DNA from: Roseiarcus sp963758335
GTDB taxonomy: Bacteria; Pseudomonadota; Alphaproteobacteria; Rhizobiales; Beijerinckiaceae
Reading direction: 5' to 3'
Assembly: GCA_963758335.1 (NCBI GenBank)
Contig: CAVWVF010000004.1
Location: 62,001 to 126,000, forward strand
Length of the DNA: 64,000 nt
Shown here: positions 52,654 to 62,021 of the stretch, in pieces
How the letters are laid out: each line of letters opens with the position of its first letter
How positions within the stretch are numbered: the first letter of the stretch is position 1
Position numbers and translations under genes: made by a program
The notes under the pieces: model-generated
What the model saw: only the letters and a program-made list of their open reading frames with translations
The model's database searches: none
What the model was told of the DNA's origin: nothing

Positions 52654-53038
52654 CCGCCGATCCGCGTTGTTTGTTTCCTCCGGACAAACTCGAGCGAAGC
52701 GCCCCCGGGTTCGCCGGGACACCGGCCAGCCCTTAAAGGCGGGTCTTCGTGTCTTCTGAAGGCTTTCGTTCACAATCAGCCGACGACGGAGCGGTTCTTT
52801 CGCGTGATTGCGGGAACGGTGGCTGTGCAGGATTTCTCTCTCGACCTCCAGTTTTGCGAGGATCTTGGGCCGTGAGACGCAGGCCTGCCTTGGCCTTCCC
52901 CAACGCGGCCAGGCCGCGCCGGATCGCCGCGGTCAGTGCGGCGACGTCTCGCAGTTGCGAAAGAGGCGAGCGCGCCTTCATGGCTCAGATTGGAGCTTCG
53001 CGCGCCGGATCGCGCGCAATGGCGCGCCGGTAAAGGCG
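52654..53038. other. Unassigned stretch between gene B block and DUF2189 gene
   Basis: Reverse-strand short frames (for example MKARSPLSQLRDVAALTAAI… from 52981) are possible but have no recognised domain and overlap other frames. The first 60 bases hold the former C-terminal codons of the DUF2189 gene after its TAG. Confidence 0.35.
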
Positions 53039-53806
53039 CTAGGTGGCATGCCCGAGGATGGGCATTACGACGGCGAGGCCAAACAGGACCGGCAGCGAGC
53101 CGAGGACAAGGGCGATAGCGACGATCAGACCCCAGAAAGCAACCGCACTCGGATTTTCGGAGGTCACGCGCAGCGAAGTCGCGAGAGCGGGAACGAGGCC
53201 GACGTTGCGATCGAGCATCAACGGGAACGACACGACGCTGATTGAGAGCGACAGCGCTGCGAAGCAGCAGCCGACAAAGCCGCCGAGACCAATGAGCAGC
53301 CAACCTCGGCTGGTTGTCAGAACGTCGCGCAGGAATGCGATCGCCTCCGTCGGCGGATCGGGTCCGTACAGCCGGACGTAGATCGCCTCGGCCGAATGGA
53401 TCCAGGCAATAAAGATTGCGAAGAGAATGAGCCCGAGCGCGGCGATCGAGGGAAGCGCGGGAGAGCGCAAGACCGAAAGGGCGTCGCGCCAGCTGGCGTC
53501 GATGCCCCGCTCCCGCCTGCGGCTCATCTCGTAAAGACCGACCGCAAAGAAGGGCCCGGCAAGGGCAAATCCGGCGACAAGCGGGAAAACGAGGTGCAGC
53601 GCGTCGTTTACTGAAGACAGTGAGACGATCGCAACGCCTGAGAGGGCATAGAACAGGCCGACGAAAGCCGGGTAGGTCGGCATCGACACGAAATCGTCGA
53701 ACCCTTCCGCAAGCGCCGCCAGACAATCACCCGGAGCGATTTTTCGCACATGAGGCGGCGCCGCCAGCGCCGCCTGACGAAGATCGAGGTGGAACCAATA
53801 GGCCAT
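53039..53806 (-). CDS. DUF2189 membrane protein, short at the C-terminus
   Basis: A 255-residue inner-membrane protein with about six hydrophobic helices (VGLFYALSGVAIVSL, LVFPLVAGFALAGPFFAVGLYEMSRRRERG, WLLIGLGGFVGCCFAALSLSISVVSFPLMLDR and others), the DUF2189 pattern. AAAGGAGG lies five bases before ATG 53806. It ends …PILGHAT followed by TAG. The next in-frame codons read RLYRRAIARD, and family members usually continue GHATWHLYRR. The TAG therefore stands where Trp (TGG) is expected. Loss of about 18 residues may or may not matter. Function unknown. Confidence 0.85.
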   Translation of the reverse strand: MAYWFHLDLRQAALAAPPHVRKIAPGDCLAALAEGFDDFVSMPTYPAFVGLFYALSGVAIVSLSSVNDALHLVFPLVAGFALAGPFFAVGLYEMSRRRERGIDASWRDALSVLRSPALPSIAALGLILFAIFIAWIHSAEAIYVRLYGPDPPTEAIAFLRDVLTTSRGWLLIGLGGFVGCCFAALSLSISVVSFPLMLDRNVGLVPALATSLRVTSENPSAVAFWGLIVAIALVLGSLPVLFGLAVVMPILGHAT

Positions 53807-53961
53807 CAAGGCCTCCTTTTGGGGATGCAGATGAGGGCCGCGATCTCCACGCCTTGATCGCCTCAGCGCTAGGCGGGCATGTCCAGGGCATTCGTGTTAC
53901 GCGCGGCTGTAAGGAGCCGAGCAACTCAAGATCCCATCTTGCGCAGCCCGCCTCGGATTCC

Positions 53962-54630
53962 TCAGAGTTGCATCATATGCTCGGACATGGCCGCTCCCGG
54001 AATTCCTAGAAGAGTTGGGGTGGCCAGAAGGCCATCGGTGTTGCCGTGCGAGTCGACATAGAATCCGACGATTTGGCCGAGGTCGTTGATCCCGTTGAGC
54101 GTCGTCCCGCCGGGCGCGGTCGCGTGCGGATCATCGAGGGTAGTGAAACTGTGGGTGAAACTGTTGTAGATAATACCGTGATTGACGCCCTTGACGACGT
54201 CGAATCCCACCGCAATGCCGTGATCGTTCAGTCCGAGGAGCTCGGTTTCGCTTGCGCCGGGCGCGTTGACGGTCGTGAACTGGCCGTTGTTGTCCAGGAA
54301 ACCGTGAATGGCACCCGATTTGTCCGTGTAGAAGCCAGCGATCTCGCCCGAATTGTTGATTGCCGCCGTAACTGTGCTGACCGCGTGGGGATCGTTGATG
54401 TCGGCGGAAAACTTCCCCGTGTTGATGTTGTAAGTGTAGCCGTGGCTATGGCCGGCCTCATCGTTGAAGAATCCGACTGCGATATTGGAGTCGTTGACGC
54501 CCAACAGCTGGTTTTCAATCTGGGGGGAGACGCCTTTGTCGACTTGGCTAGGCGTAGGCGTGTGTGGGTTGTTGACCTCGGTGAAGACGCCGTTTTTCTC
54601 GTAGAAGCCAAACTGGTTGTCAAACGCCAC
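53962..54630 (-). CDS. HAF-repeat extracellular protein, probably 5'-truncated
   Basis: The 222-residue frame is made of about five HAF-type repeats, each with a core like LNGINDLGQIVGFYVDSHG or GLNDHGIAVGFDVVKG, with an intervening F…PHA strand. Such repeats form beta-propeller-like extracellular proteins of unknown role. The frame continues open upstream (TGITVGYFYKTNLGV) but has no good start and no signal peptide. GTG 54630 is nominal. The gene probably lost its 5' end. A charged segment KKSLSELSEEELIDAR in another frame lies just upstream. Confidence 0.6.
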   Translation of the reverse strand: MAFDNQFGFYEKNGVFTEVNNPHTPTPSQVDKGVSPQIENQLLGVNDSNIAVGFFNDEAGHSHGYTYNINTGKFSADINDPHAVSTVTAAINNSGEIAGFYTDKSGAIHGFLDNNGQFTTVNAPGASETELLGLNDHGIAVGFDVVKGVNHGIIYNSFTHSFTTLDDPHATAPGGTTLNGINDLGQIVGFYVDSHGNTDGLLATPTLLGIPGAAMSEHMMQL

Positions 54631-54840
54631 GCCCAGGTTCGTCTTGTAAAAATATCCGACCGTGATGCCCGTGCGTCGATTAGCTCTTCCTCGCTCAGTT
54701 CGGAGAGGCTTTTCTTATAGCGCCTGAGATTGTTGTTTGGGTGTTGTTAGCATGTGGTGTTCCGTCCTCTGGCTCACGCGATCTAGTGTAACATAACGTC
54801 CTTTATGTTGCACTCTCTCTTGATGTGACTAGATTTCGCG

Positions 54841-55722
54841 CTAAGACCGTCCGGGAACCCGTGCGCCAATTCCGCTGTCCGAAACGCGCGGCGTTGGTTT
54901 CAGCTGGGCTGCTGCGCCAATCATCGGTTCCAGAACGCGAAGATATTCCTGCAAGTGAGGTCGCTTCTGAACGCGATCTACGATGTGCTGATGTAGGTGT
55001 TCAAGAGAACTGACGTAGTAGTCTAGATTAATCCCACCAGTGACGAGCGAGAACCGGAGGAATAGAAGGTAGGTGGAGAATATGTCGGTCTCGCAATAAG
55101 CAGCCACTTCCTCTAGTTGCCCAGCCGCGACCATCAACTCGACCTGCGAACCTTCGAGGCCCTTAATCTTTGCGGGAATTCCGGAAAGTGCTGCAAGCTC
55201 AGCCAACGACGGTCGCGCGCTTGCGCCAAAACCACTAATGGCATCGCAAATGTCGATGTGATCCCGACCGTAGCGATACCAATAGTCTTTTCCATTGCTT
55301 CCATGGATGGTCTGTGCCGGGATCGACAATGCGAATGCACGATACCGCAGAACTGGCAGGTCGAAGCTCGAGCTGTTGAACCCGACCAACTGCGGCGAAG
55401 GTAACTCGTTAAGACTATCCACGAACCGTTCGACCAGTTCGCGCTCCGGCTTAACGCCAATATGGCCGACACCCGAGCGAACAACAACCCATGGCCCCTG
55501 GTCAGTTCGTTCCGCATAGATCGCACCGATACAAACAATCCTCTGAAGCGGAATCTTGACGAACGCGTTATCGGAGTCTTCACCGGGCCTTGCATACCGC
55601 TGTCCAAGCAATCGACGAACCTGTTCGTCTGAAACCTCGGCATCGGCTTTCAAAAGCTCACGCCCGGCCGTAAGATCTGGAACTGTCTCAAGATCGAATA
55701 TGACCGCTCGCTGTTGACTCAT
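54841..55722 (-). CDS. PolB-type 3'-5' exonuclease (DnaQ-like fold)
   Basis: A 293-residue protein related to the proofreading domain of family B DNA polymerases. ExoI is VIFDLETVPD (Asp, Glu), ExoII GFNSSSFDLPVLRYRA (Asp), and ExoIII YCETDIFSTYLLFLR (Asp), so the catalytic acids look complete. It lacks a polymerase domain. Its ATG overlaps the stop of the UvrD-like helicase gene (ATGA), making it the third member of an OLD-UvrD-exonuclease operon and the only undamaged one. A role in DNA processing with the helicase is inferred. Confidence 0.88.
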   Translation of the reverse strand: MSQQRAVIFDLETVPDLTAGRELLKADAEVSDEQVRRLLGQRYARPGEDSDNAFVKIPLQRIVCIGAIYAERTDQGPWVVVRSGVGHIGVKPERELVERFVDSLNELPSPQLVGFNSSSFDLPVLRYRAFALSIPAQTIHGSNGKDYWYRYGRDHIDICDAISGFGASARPSLAELAALSGIPAKIKGLEGSQVELMVAAGQLEEVAAYCETDIFSTYLLFLRFSLVTGGINLDYYVSSLEHLHQHIVDRVQKRPHLQEYLRVLEPMIGAAAQLKPTPRVSDSGIGARVPGRS

Positions 55723-57595
55723 AGGAATGCGGCAACTCGATTCAAAAAGATTGACGGCTTACTCGCGCGAATATCGCCCCAAGGCATTACGCGTTGCCTC
55801 GGATAAGAGAAATACAGTAGTCGCCTTGATCGCGTGACAGCAACAAACGCGTTGCGTTTTTCTTCCGCCATTTGGGCGGTGTTGCCCTGGGATCGATAGT
55901 CGGGAAAAATGCCCTCCGCCATTCCGACGACGAAGACCACCTCGAATTCCAAGCCTTTCGAAGAATGGACCGTGAGGAGCGCCGTAGCGCCATCCGACTT
56001 GCTCTGCTGCGAGGTCCCTAGTGCCATGCTGCTGAGGAAACCAGGAAGCGTACGCGTCTGGGACGAACCGTTACGTAGATATTGATACCACTCTCTAAGC
56101 ATGACTTCGGTATCGTCGTATATCGCGCTCTTGTCGTCCGGAGACAGTAAATCAGCGTGTTTCCGCAGCACGTCAAGGGCGGGCCTGATGTTCAGTCTGG
56201 TGCTGGAGTTACTCACTATTTTGATCGCATCCGCTGTCGCTTGGCATCGAGGCTCCCCTGTGAACTTCGCACACTCCGCCAACAGGGTCACAACCTGCCC
56301 AGCATCATGTATCACTTCATCGTCGAGATTGCGGTTCCAACGCTTCAGTAGCGCTGACATGTGAAGTTGATCTCGCGGGTTGGCTAGAACCCGCAACGCC
56401 AGTTGGAAATCGTCAGCGACCTCCGACTCGTTCTCGTGGAGTGAGGTAACGCGTTTGAAATACGGAATCTCCCGCAACTCGAGTTCTTTTTCGACGGCCA
56501 GAAGGGTGTATCTGGTGCGCCCAAGCACTGCGCAGCTTGCGGGAGTGAGTGGGCCTTCGACGTCCGGATGGCCTTCTTTACACAGGCGCTCGATCTCGTC
56601 GGCTACGAGTTTTGCTTCACCTTCCTCATCACCCCCGACCAGTAGTTCGGCGTGGCCTTTGAGGGGAAGCTGGCCTTCACCGAATATGTTGCCTCCAACG
56701 CTTGCGCGATCTGGACCACGACCTTCGACGATCTAAAATTCTCGTCCAATTGAATCTCGGTGGCGCGAAAGTCGCGTGCGAAGTCCTGCATAAACCTTGG
56801 ACTAAAGGTGGTAAATCCATAAATTGACTGGTTCGGATCGCCGACCATCATGACGTTAGTCAACTCAGCGCCACACAGAGCTTTCACCACTGCGTACTGA
56901 GCCTCGTTTAGATCCTGCGCCTCATCGATGCAGATATACCGATAGAGCCGCCTGTAGAATGCAGCGATCTTCTCGTTCTCAGTAAGCAGGCGATACGCTA
57001 GGAGGAGCAGGTCGTCGAAATCGTGTGCGCCGCTCGCCTCTAAACCCAGGTTGTACGCGTCAAAAATTCGCTGTTCCAAGGGGTCGTCGATCACCGACAG
57101 CGTTATCGGATGATTCTTAACATTGGAGATTGCGCGTAACCATTGATCCAGCTTGCGGGTGCGATTTCTCGAGTTCCCGGCCATCATTAGTTCATGATTC
57201 AATAAAGGATCGGCGGCTACTGCCTCGGCCAATACCTGCCGCCGGTCGGAAAACTGCTCGAAGATTTGCGGCGTGGAAGTAATACCGACTGGCTTGCTGC
57301 GATCTGAAAGGATATCGAGACAGAAGCCGTGCAGCGTACCGATGAACGTCCGGTGTCCAAGCTCGCCCAAATCATCGAGTCATTCTTCCATCTCGCGGGC
57401 GGCTTTGTTTGTAAATGTTAGGGCGAGCACACGAAAGTGTTCGCGGCTTATCGAAAGGAGACGGCGAACACGCTCAGTAAGGACGCGAGTTTTTCCCGTG
57501 CCGGGTCCGGCGACTACGAGCAGAGGGCCATCGCCGAACTCGACGACCTGACGCTGCGTCGCTGAAAGACGTATCTGGGAAGCGTTCGTTGCCAT
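55719..57595 (-). pseudogene. UvrD/Rep-like helicase (GajB-like), nonsense codon and frameshift
   Basis: From ATG 57595 the frame reads LSATQRQVVEFGDGPLLVVA and GPGTGKTRVLTERV (Walker A), then VLALTFTNKAAREMEE before TGA at 57380-57382. The same frame resumes LDDLGELGHRTFIGTLHGFC, with DEAQDLNEAQY (Walker B) and VGDPNQSIYGF. A frameshift near 56670 switches frame; the third frame continues GGDEEGEAKLVADEIERL, GRTRYTLLAVEKEL, LLTVHSSKGLEFEVVFVVG and AVTRSRRLLYFSYPR (motifs V/VI) to the stop at 55719. About 625 residues in all, a superfamily 1 helicase. It starts one base after the OLD-nuclease stop, the gene order of class 2 OLD/Gabija systems. Confidence 0.88.
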
Positions 57596-57596
57596 C

Positions 57597-59512
57597 TCAA
57601 TCTTCTTTCAGGTCTGCCGATATCTTATCGAAGAGCTTGCGTGTCGTCTCCTTACCGTCAATCTTCTTTCCTGGCTTGCCGTGCTGATCCTTGCAGGAGG
57701 TACCCGCCGTGCTTCATCCGCAAGTTCCACAATGGCGGTCGCGACAGCCGTGGATAGCCGGGTCTTCCGCTCTTCCAGTAGGTCTTTGGCCGCTCGTTCG
57801 CGTCCGCCACTGCTCTCGTAATCTCGAAGTACCCCGCTCCGAGGACCGCTGTGAAAGCGGTCTCAATGGCGTCCATATAGCCTGTGGCGATCAGATGGCC
57901 TTCGTAGTCGGCTTTCCCGTCGATGACTGACACGTTGTCGAGTTTATCAACCGGGGGAAGCCCAATTCTCTTGAGCTGCGCGTTTGTGCGCGCGATCGTC
58001 TTGTCTTCGCCGTCGCACAGGATGTACCAGCTAATTCCGAAACTGTTGGCGAGCCAGACAAACGGAAAGTAGTTTGCGCCGCCGCACCCGACGAAGCTGT
58101 ATCCCTTTTCATGCGCAGTCGCGCCCCAATAGCTCTCCGCGAAGAGTGGCAACGCTTGTTCCTCCGTCTCACCCTCGAACAGTATCAAGGCGCGAGAGAA
58201 GAGCAAATCGCCATGGCTCGCAAGCACCTCCCGTTCGAGCTTGCGCCGCTCATCTGGGGTTACCTTCGACACGTCGAGTTGCGATACGCGTGTGTCCGAT
58301 TTCGTCTTCACCAGAAGACGCAGGACTTCTAAGCGTGCGCGACGAAATAGGGTGAGTGCGTGCTGACGATCCGTTGGCCTGGCATATCGCGGATCTGAGC
58401 AAACAATGCTCTCTGAGCGTGTGGATGGAGATGGGCTTCCGGCTCCTCCAGCGCGAGCAACGTATGTACCTCGTCGCCGCCTTCCTCAGCACGCGCGCGA
58501 CGCCACAAAGCATACGCTCGGAAGACCAGCAGGGATGCGAGGCTGCGCGTGCCCATGCCATGACGAGTAAGCGGGAACGCCGACGCGCCACCTGAATTGA
58601 GCGATACGTCCACACCACGCGACAAGTCCCGAAGATGCCTGGGGACAGGGGCGATATCGATGCCCGCTTTTTCAAAGGCGATAACCTTCTTTAGCTCCAT
58701 CAAAGTGTCGCGCAGATGCTTTAGACTAGAACCTCGCTCTTTTCGACGAGCGTCTTGTTTATGTCGGAAAGTGCCTCCTCAAGCTTCTGAATGTCGCCTT
58801 CACTTAGTCCAAGATCATCTGTGAGGCGTCTCCAGAACGATCCTCGCGTGCGCAGGTCATCCTCCAGATCGCGCTTGGCGTCGATGTAATGCAGTGCAAT
58901 TGGTTCGATCTGGGTGGCGCTTACAGTGTCGCCCACTTCCGCGTCCGGCCATTCAGCGAATGGCTTCCACTCCTTGAGAAATTTCCGCGTCGTGCGGTAT
59001 TCGCCGTATACATCGCTCCACTCTAGGACCGACCGCATTCCGACCATGTCATCTTGGTCATCGTCTTGAGCGATGCCAGTTCCCCATAAACCGGTCCAGA
59101 AGCTCCCTTCCGCGAAGGTCTCAACGATCTTGCCATCGCCGCCCACGGGGCGAAGCAGGATATCGACGACTGCACGGCGTTCCTTCGGCACATCAACCTC
59201 GTCCTTGGCAAGCCGAATATCCTCTTTACCGAGGAGGCGGCGGTCCGCGCCAATGGCGAATTGCACGGCGTCTAATAGGCTGGTCTTTCCCGTATTATTA
59301 GCGCCAACGAGCACCGTCAGGTCCTCCAACGTCACCTCGATGTTCGTAAGCGACCGAAAGTCGGCAACGCGGATCGCGATCAGTCTGACGCCGCTACTAG
59401 ATGTCGTACTCGAGCCCACAGCCTTGGGGACCTCGGCCGGTGCTGCAAGAGCAGTGCGTGTTACTGGTATCTTGGAAGGTTGTGGTTTCGACGGCGGCAA
59501 CGGATCGCTCAT
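57597..59512 (-). pseudogene. OLD-family ATPase/TOPRIM nuclease (GajA-like), several frameshifts
   Basis: From ATG 59512 the ABC-type ATPase starts VRLIAIRVADFRSLTNIEVT and LVGANNTGKTSLLDAVQ (Walker A). A shift near 58735 leads to HGMGTRSLASLLVFRAYALW, LLALEEPEAHLHPHAQRALF (Walker B) and IVSTHSPYF. A shift near 58335 leads to the TOPRIM nuclease: ALILFEGETEEQALPLFAES, ILCDGEDK. A final shift near 57690 reaches the natural end GKKIDGKETTRKLFDKISAD and TGA 57597-57599. All catalytic motifs survive in pieces. Its ATG overlaps the hsdR stop. With the adjacent UvrD-like gene it matches class 2 OLD/Gabija; the frameshifts, unless sequencing errors, inactivate it. Confidence 0.88.
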
Positions 59513-60791
59513 GCGGCGGCCCTCCCCCGCACTTCGTCGAGAATCTGGATTAGCTGCACGACCTCGCCTTGACCGAAGACGCCGGCGACCCCGAGGGGAT
59601 CGATGTCGGTAAAGGGCAACTCGTAGAGCAACCGAGGGTCCATGACGCCCCGCTCGGTCAGGTGCTCGATCATCATGTCGATGAATTCGTGTTGGTGTGC
59701 CGTCAGGTTCCGCCCTTGGAGGAACCCATCGAAGGCGCGCTTGGCCGCGGCGCGGTCAAGACCCACCAAAGAACGCACAAATAGTCCGAGACCACCCTCC
59801 TCACGGAGGCGGGTGATCTCTTCCGGTCCGCCGATGCCTGCCTCGGCGAATATCCGCTCCAATTCAGACAGGTCAGTCGCCGTGAGAGGATCGTTCCGCC
59901 GCAGCTTCAAGATGGTGATGTGACTGGCATGGGTTTGAAGGAATTGGCGAGCCTTAGCGCGGAACCGGTCCATATCGGTGCCTACAGAGACGCCGCTGAT
60001 CTCGATTTGCGTACCCGCCCCGATCTCGTCCTCGAAATCGGTGAAGACGACGTTTTGCTTCTTGAATTCGATGAGTTTTAACAGGCTGCGGAGCCGCCGG
60101 CGCATCAACTCCAGCATCGTAACTGTCACGTCCTGCCAATACTCATCGGTCTGAAGTTCAGAGGAAGCTCCGCGGCGACCATCGGAATGTTGCGCAGCAA
60201 TTCGAGTTGGCTGGCGATGTCGATGATCTTTTTCTTGAGTCCGGCGAACTCCTTATCCGCGCGGAGAAGCGCGAGCTGCGCCCGAAGCACCATAAGGTCG
60301 AACTGTTTTGCGTCTTGGTCGTCATGCAGCGCGCGGCGCTAGAGACGCAGATTGCGGCCTTGCAGGCGGAGATCGCCGCGGTCAAGAAAGCCAAAGACCG
60401 GGGCTCGGCTTGGCCCCACGCGCATAGGTACGGCCGAGCCAATAGCAGACATGGAACAATTCGCGGACCGACGCGATGCCCTTGTCCGCCGCTACTGCGC
60501 GCGTTCGTGCGCGGCGGAGTTGCCGTAGTCCTTGATTATCCGCGCCTTCGCAACGATTGCGTTGCCGGCTACATTGCGGAAGTTTGGTTCATAGATGCAG
60601 GCAGACAGCGTATTTTCGTAAGGCCTACGAAGCGCGCCGTCGTGAGCGTAGAGCCAGTCGACGGCGAGTTCGAGGGCGAGGCGAGCGTAGAAACACGCCC
60701 CCCTCGCGTCAGACAGCGTCAGACACTCCGCTCGAGCGGCGTGCGCGTAGACGTCGGGAAATTCAGCGGAGAGAAACGCAAATTGCGACAT
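59509..60791 (-). pseudogene. hsdR: Type I restriction subunit HsdR (EcoEI type), large internal deletion
   Basis: The N-terminal domain starts at ATG 60791: MSQFAFLSAEFPDVYAHAAR, ACFYARLALELAVDWLY and AKARIIKDYGN (DUF4145-like), then, frameshifted, SVRELFHVCYWLGRTYARGAKPSPG. The C-terminal part resumes at about 60330 with DAKQFDLMVLRAQLALLRADK, IPMVAAELPL, QTDEYWQDVTVTMLELM, FTDFEDEIG and LTERGVMDPRLLYELPFTDI (EcoEI R C-terminal domain). The nuclease and DEAD-box helicase domains between them, about 600 residues, are gone. hsdR cannot restrict DNA. It follows hsdS by three bases and overlaps the OLD gene. Confidence 0.88.
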
Positions 60792-60794
60792 GAG

Positions 60795-62021
60795 CTAGCT
60801 TGCCTCCGCAAGTTCGCGTTCGGCAGCTTTGGAGGTCAACTCGCCACGAAAGGCGCGGTGTTGGAGGGAGAGGAAGAGCGCGTCTAGCTTTTCTCGTCTA
60901 CTTAAATGCGCCGGGACCAGAGACCGAATAGCCAGAATTTTATCCCGAAAAAGTTTCTGTAGATTTATTGGAGCAATCGGTATCGGAATTGTACGCAACT
61001 CCTGAGCGTTGATGTTGGCCATTCCAATTATGGCCTTGCACATACCTCGTAAGGTCTTTTTACCATAAGGACTATTCAATAATGTACCAATATATTCAGG
61101 CGATGCAAATTCATTCACTCGCAACCTAATAAGATATCCCGCATACGCGAACCTCTTACCGCCTCGATATACTGCTGCTTTCCCAACCAAATCGGGGCTG
61201 TTGGTACGGTTAAAAAGTATATCTCCATCTTCAATCGTAAATTTATCTAAATCGTTGTTGGTCAAATCAATGAATTTTAAATCGCTAAAATCCCAATCGC
61301 CGGATGGCAGAATGTTACCCATGCGAAGAATTGGTAATGCGCCAACTTCGCCACCCTTTGAGCTCGTGCCATACCGCGTAGACGCTGTTAAATCGTCTAC
61401 GGTTCCAAGGGGCCAGTCTTTCGGATTGGTCGCTGGATCGCCAAACATGTCATAGAAAATGGCTTGTCCAAGTTCATTTAGCCTCAAAGTAGCGATCGTC
61501 CGCTTCCGCCTTAGCTCGTCAGCCTGATTAAGAATCGCGGCAATGCGCTTTTGCTCGGCGAGTGGTGGAAGGGGAATTTGTGATTCAAATATGATGCGAT
61601 CTGAGACGGCCGGATAACTAGCTCCGGTCGCCTTCCGAACCATATCGCCGACGAAACCTTCGCTTATGAGCCAATGAAAAAGGTAGTCACCGTCAAGTGC
61701 GCTTTTGTTAGGTCGGAGCACGCAAAATCCGGTTGACGCTGTGGCCCCGTCGAATTCATGTGGGACGCGCGCAACCCCATTTAGATTGGGGCGAACGGTT
61801 GAAACGAGGATGTCCCTAGAACGAACCAATTGGCGGGCACGACTGGGTGCACGACGTCCAATGAGACGCTGACAGCCTACGATGCGTTTGGATTGATTGT
61901 CGACCGAACTAAGGTCGACATACAGGAATTCTTTGTCCGAGGTATCTCGTGCAGGGTTCCAGGTACTAACCTGGGTGACGAGTTGCCCAATCTGTGCGGT
62001 TGCAATCGCGGCAGCGTTCAT
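60795..62021 (-). CDS. hsdS: Type I restriction-modification specificity subunit HsdS
   Basis: A 408-residue subunit with two target-recognition domains separated by conserved helices. The first central helix is PLPPLAEQKRIAAILNQADELRRKRTIATLRLNELGQAIFYDMFG; the end repeats PIPIAPINLQKLFRDKILAI…LFLSLQHRAFRGEL. The recognition domains differ in composition and the second is A/T-rich, a common sign of exchange between specificity genes. Its ATG overlaps the hsdM stop (ATGA). It determines which bipartite site is methylated. Intact. Confidence 0.93.
   Translation of the reverse strand: MNAAAIATAQIGQLVTQVSTWNPARDTSDKEFLYVDLSSVDNQSKRIVGCQRLIGRRAPSRARQLVRSRDILVSTVRPNLNGVARVPHEFDGATASTGFCVLRPNKSALDGDYLFHWLISEGFVGDMVRKATGASYPAVSDRIIFESQIPLPPLAEQKRIAAILNQADELRRKRTIATLRLNELGQAIFYDMFGDPATNPKDWPLGTVDDLTASTRYGTSSKGGEVGALPILRMGNILPSGDWDFSDLKFIDLTNNDLDKFTIEDGDILFNRTNSPDLVGKAAVYRGGKRFAYAGYLIRLRVNEFASPEYIGTLLNSPYGKKTLRGMCKAIIGMANINAQELRTIPIPIAPINLQKLFRDKILAIRSLVPAHLSRREKLDALFLSLQHRAFRGELTSKAAERELAEAS

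Noticed and set aside
54046..54720. 224-codon + strand frame opposite the HAF-repeat protein
   Set aside because: Antisense translation of HAF repeats; the reverse strand shows the repeat motif.
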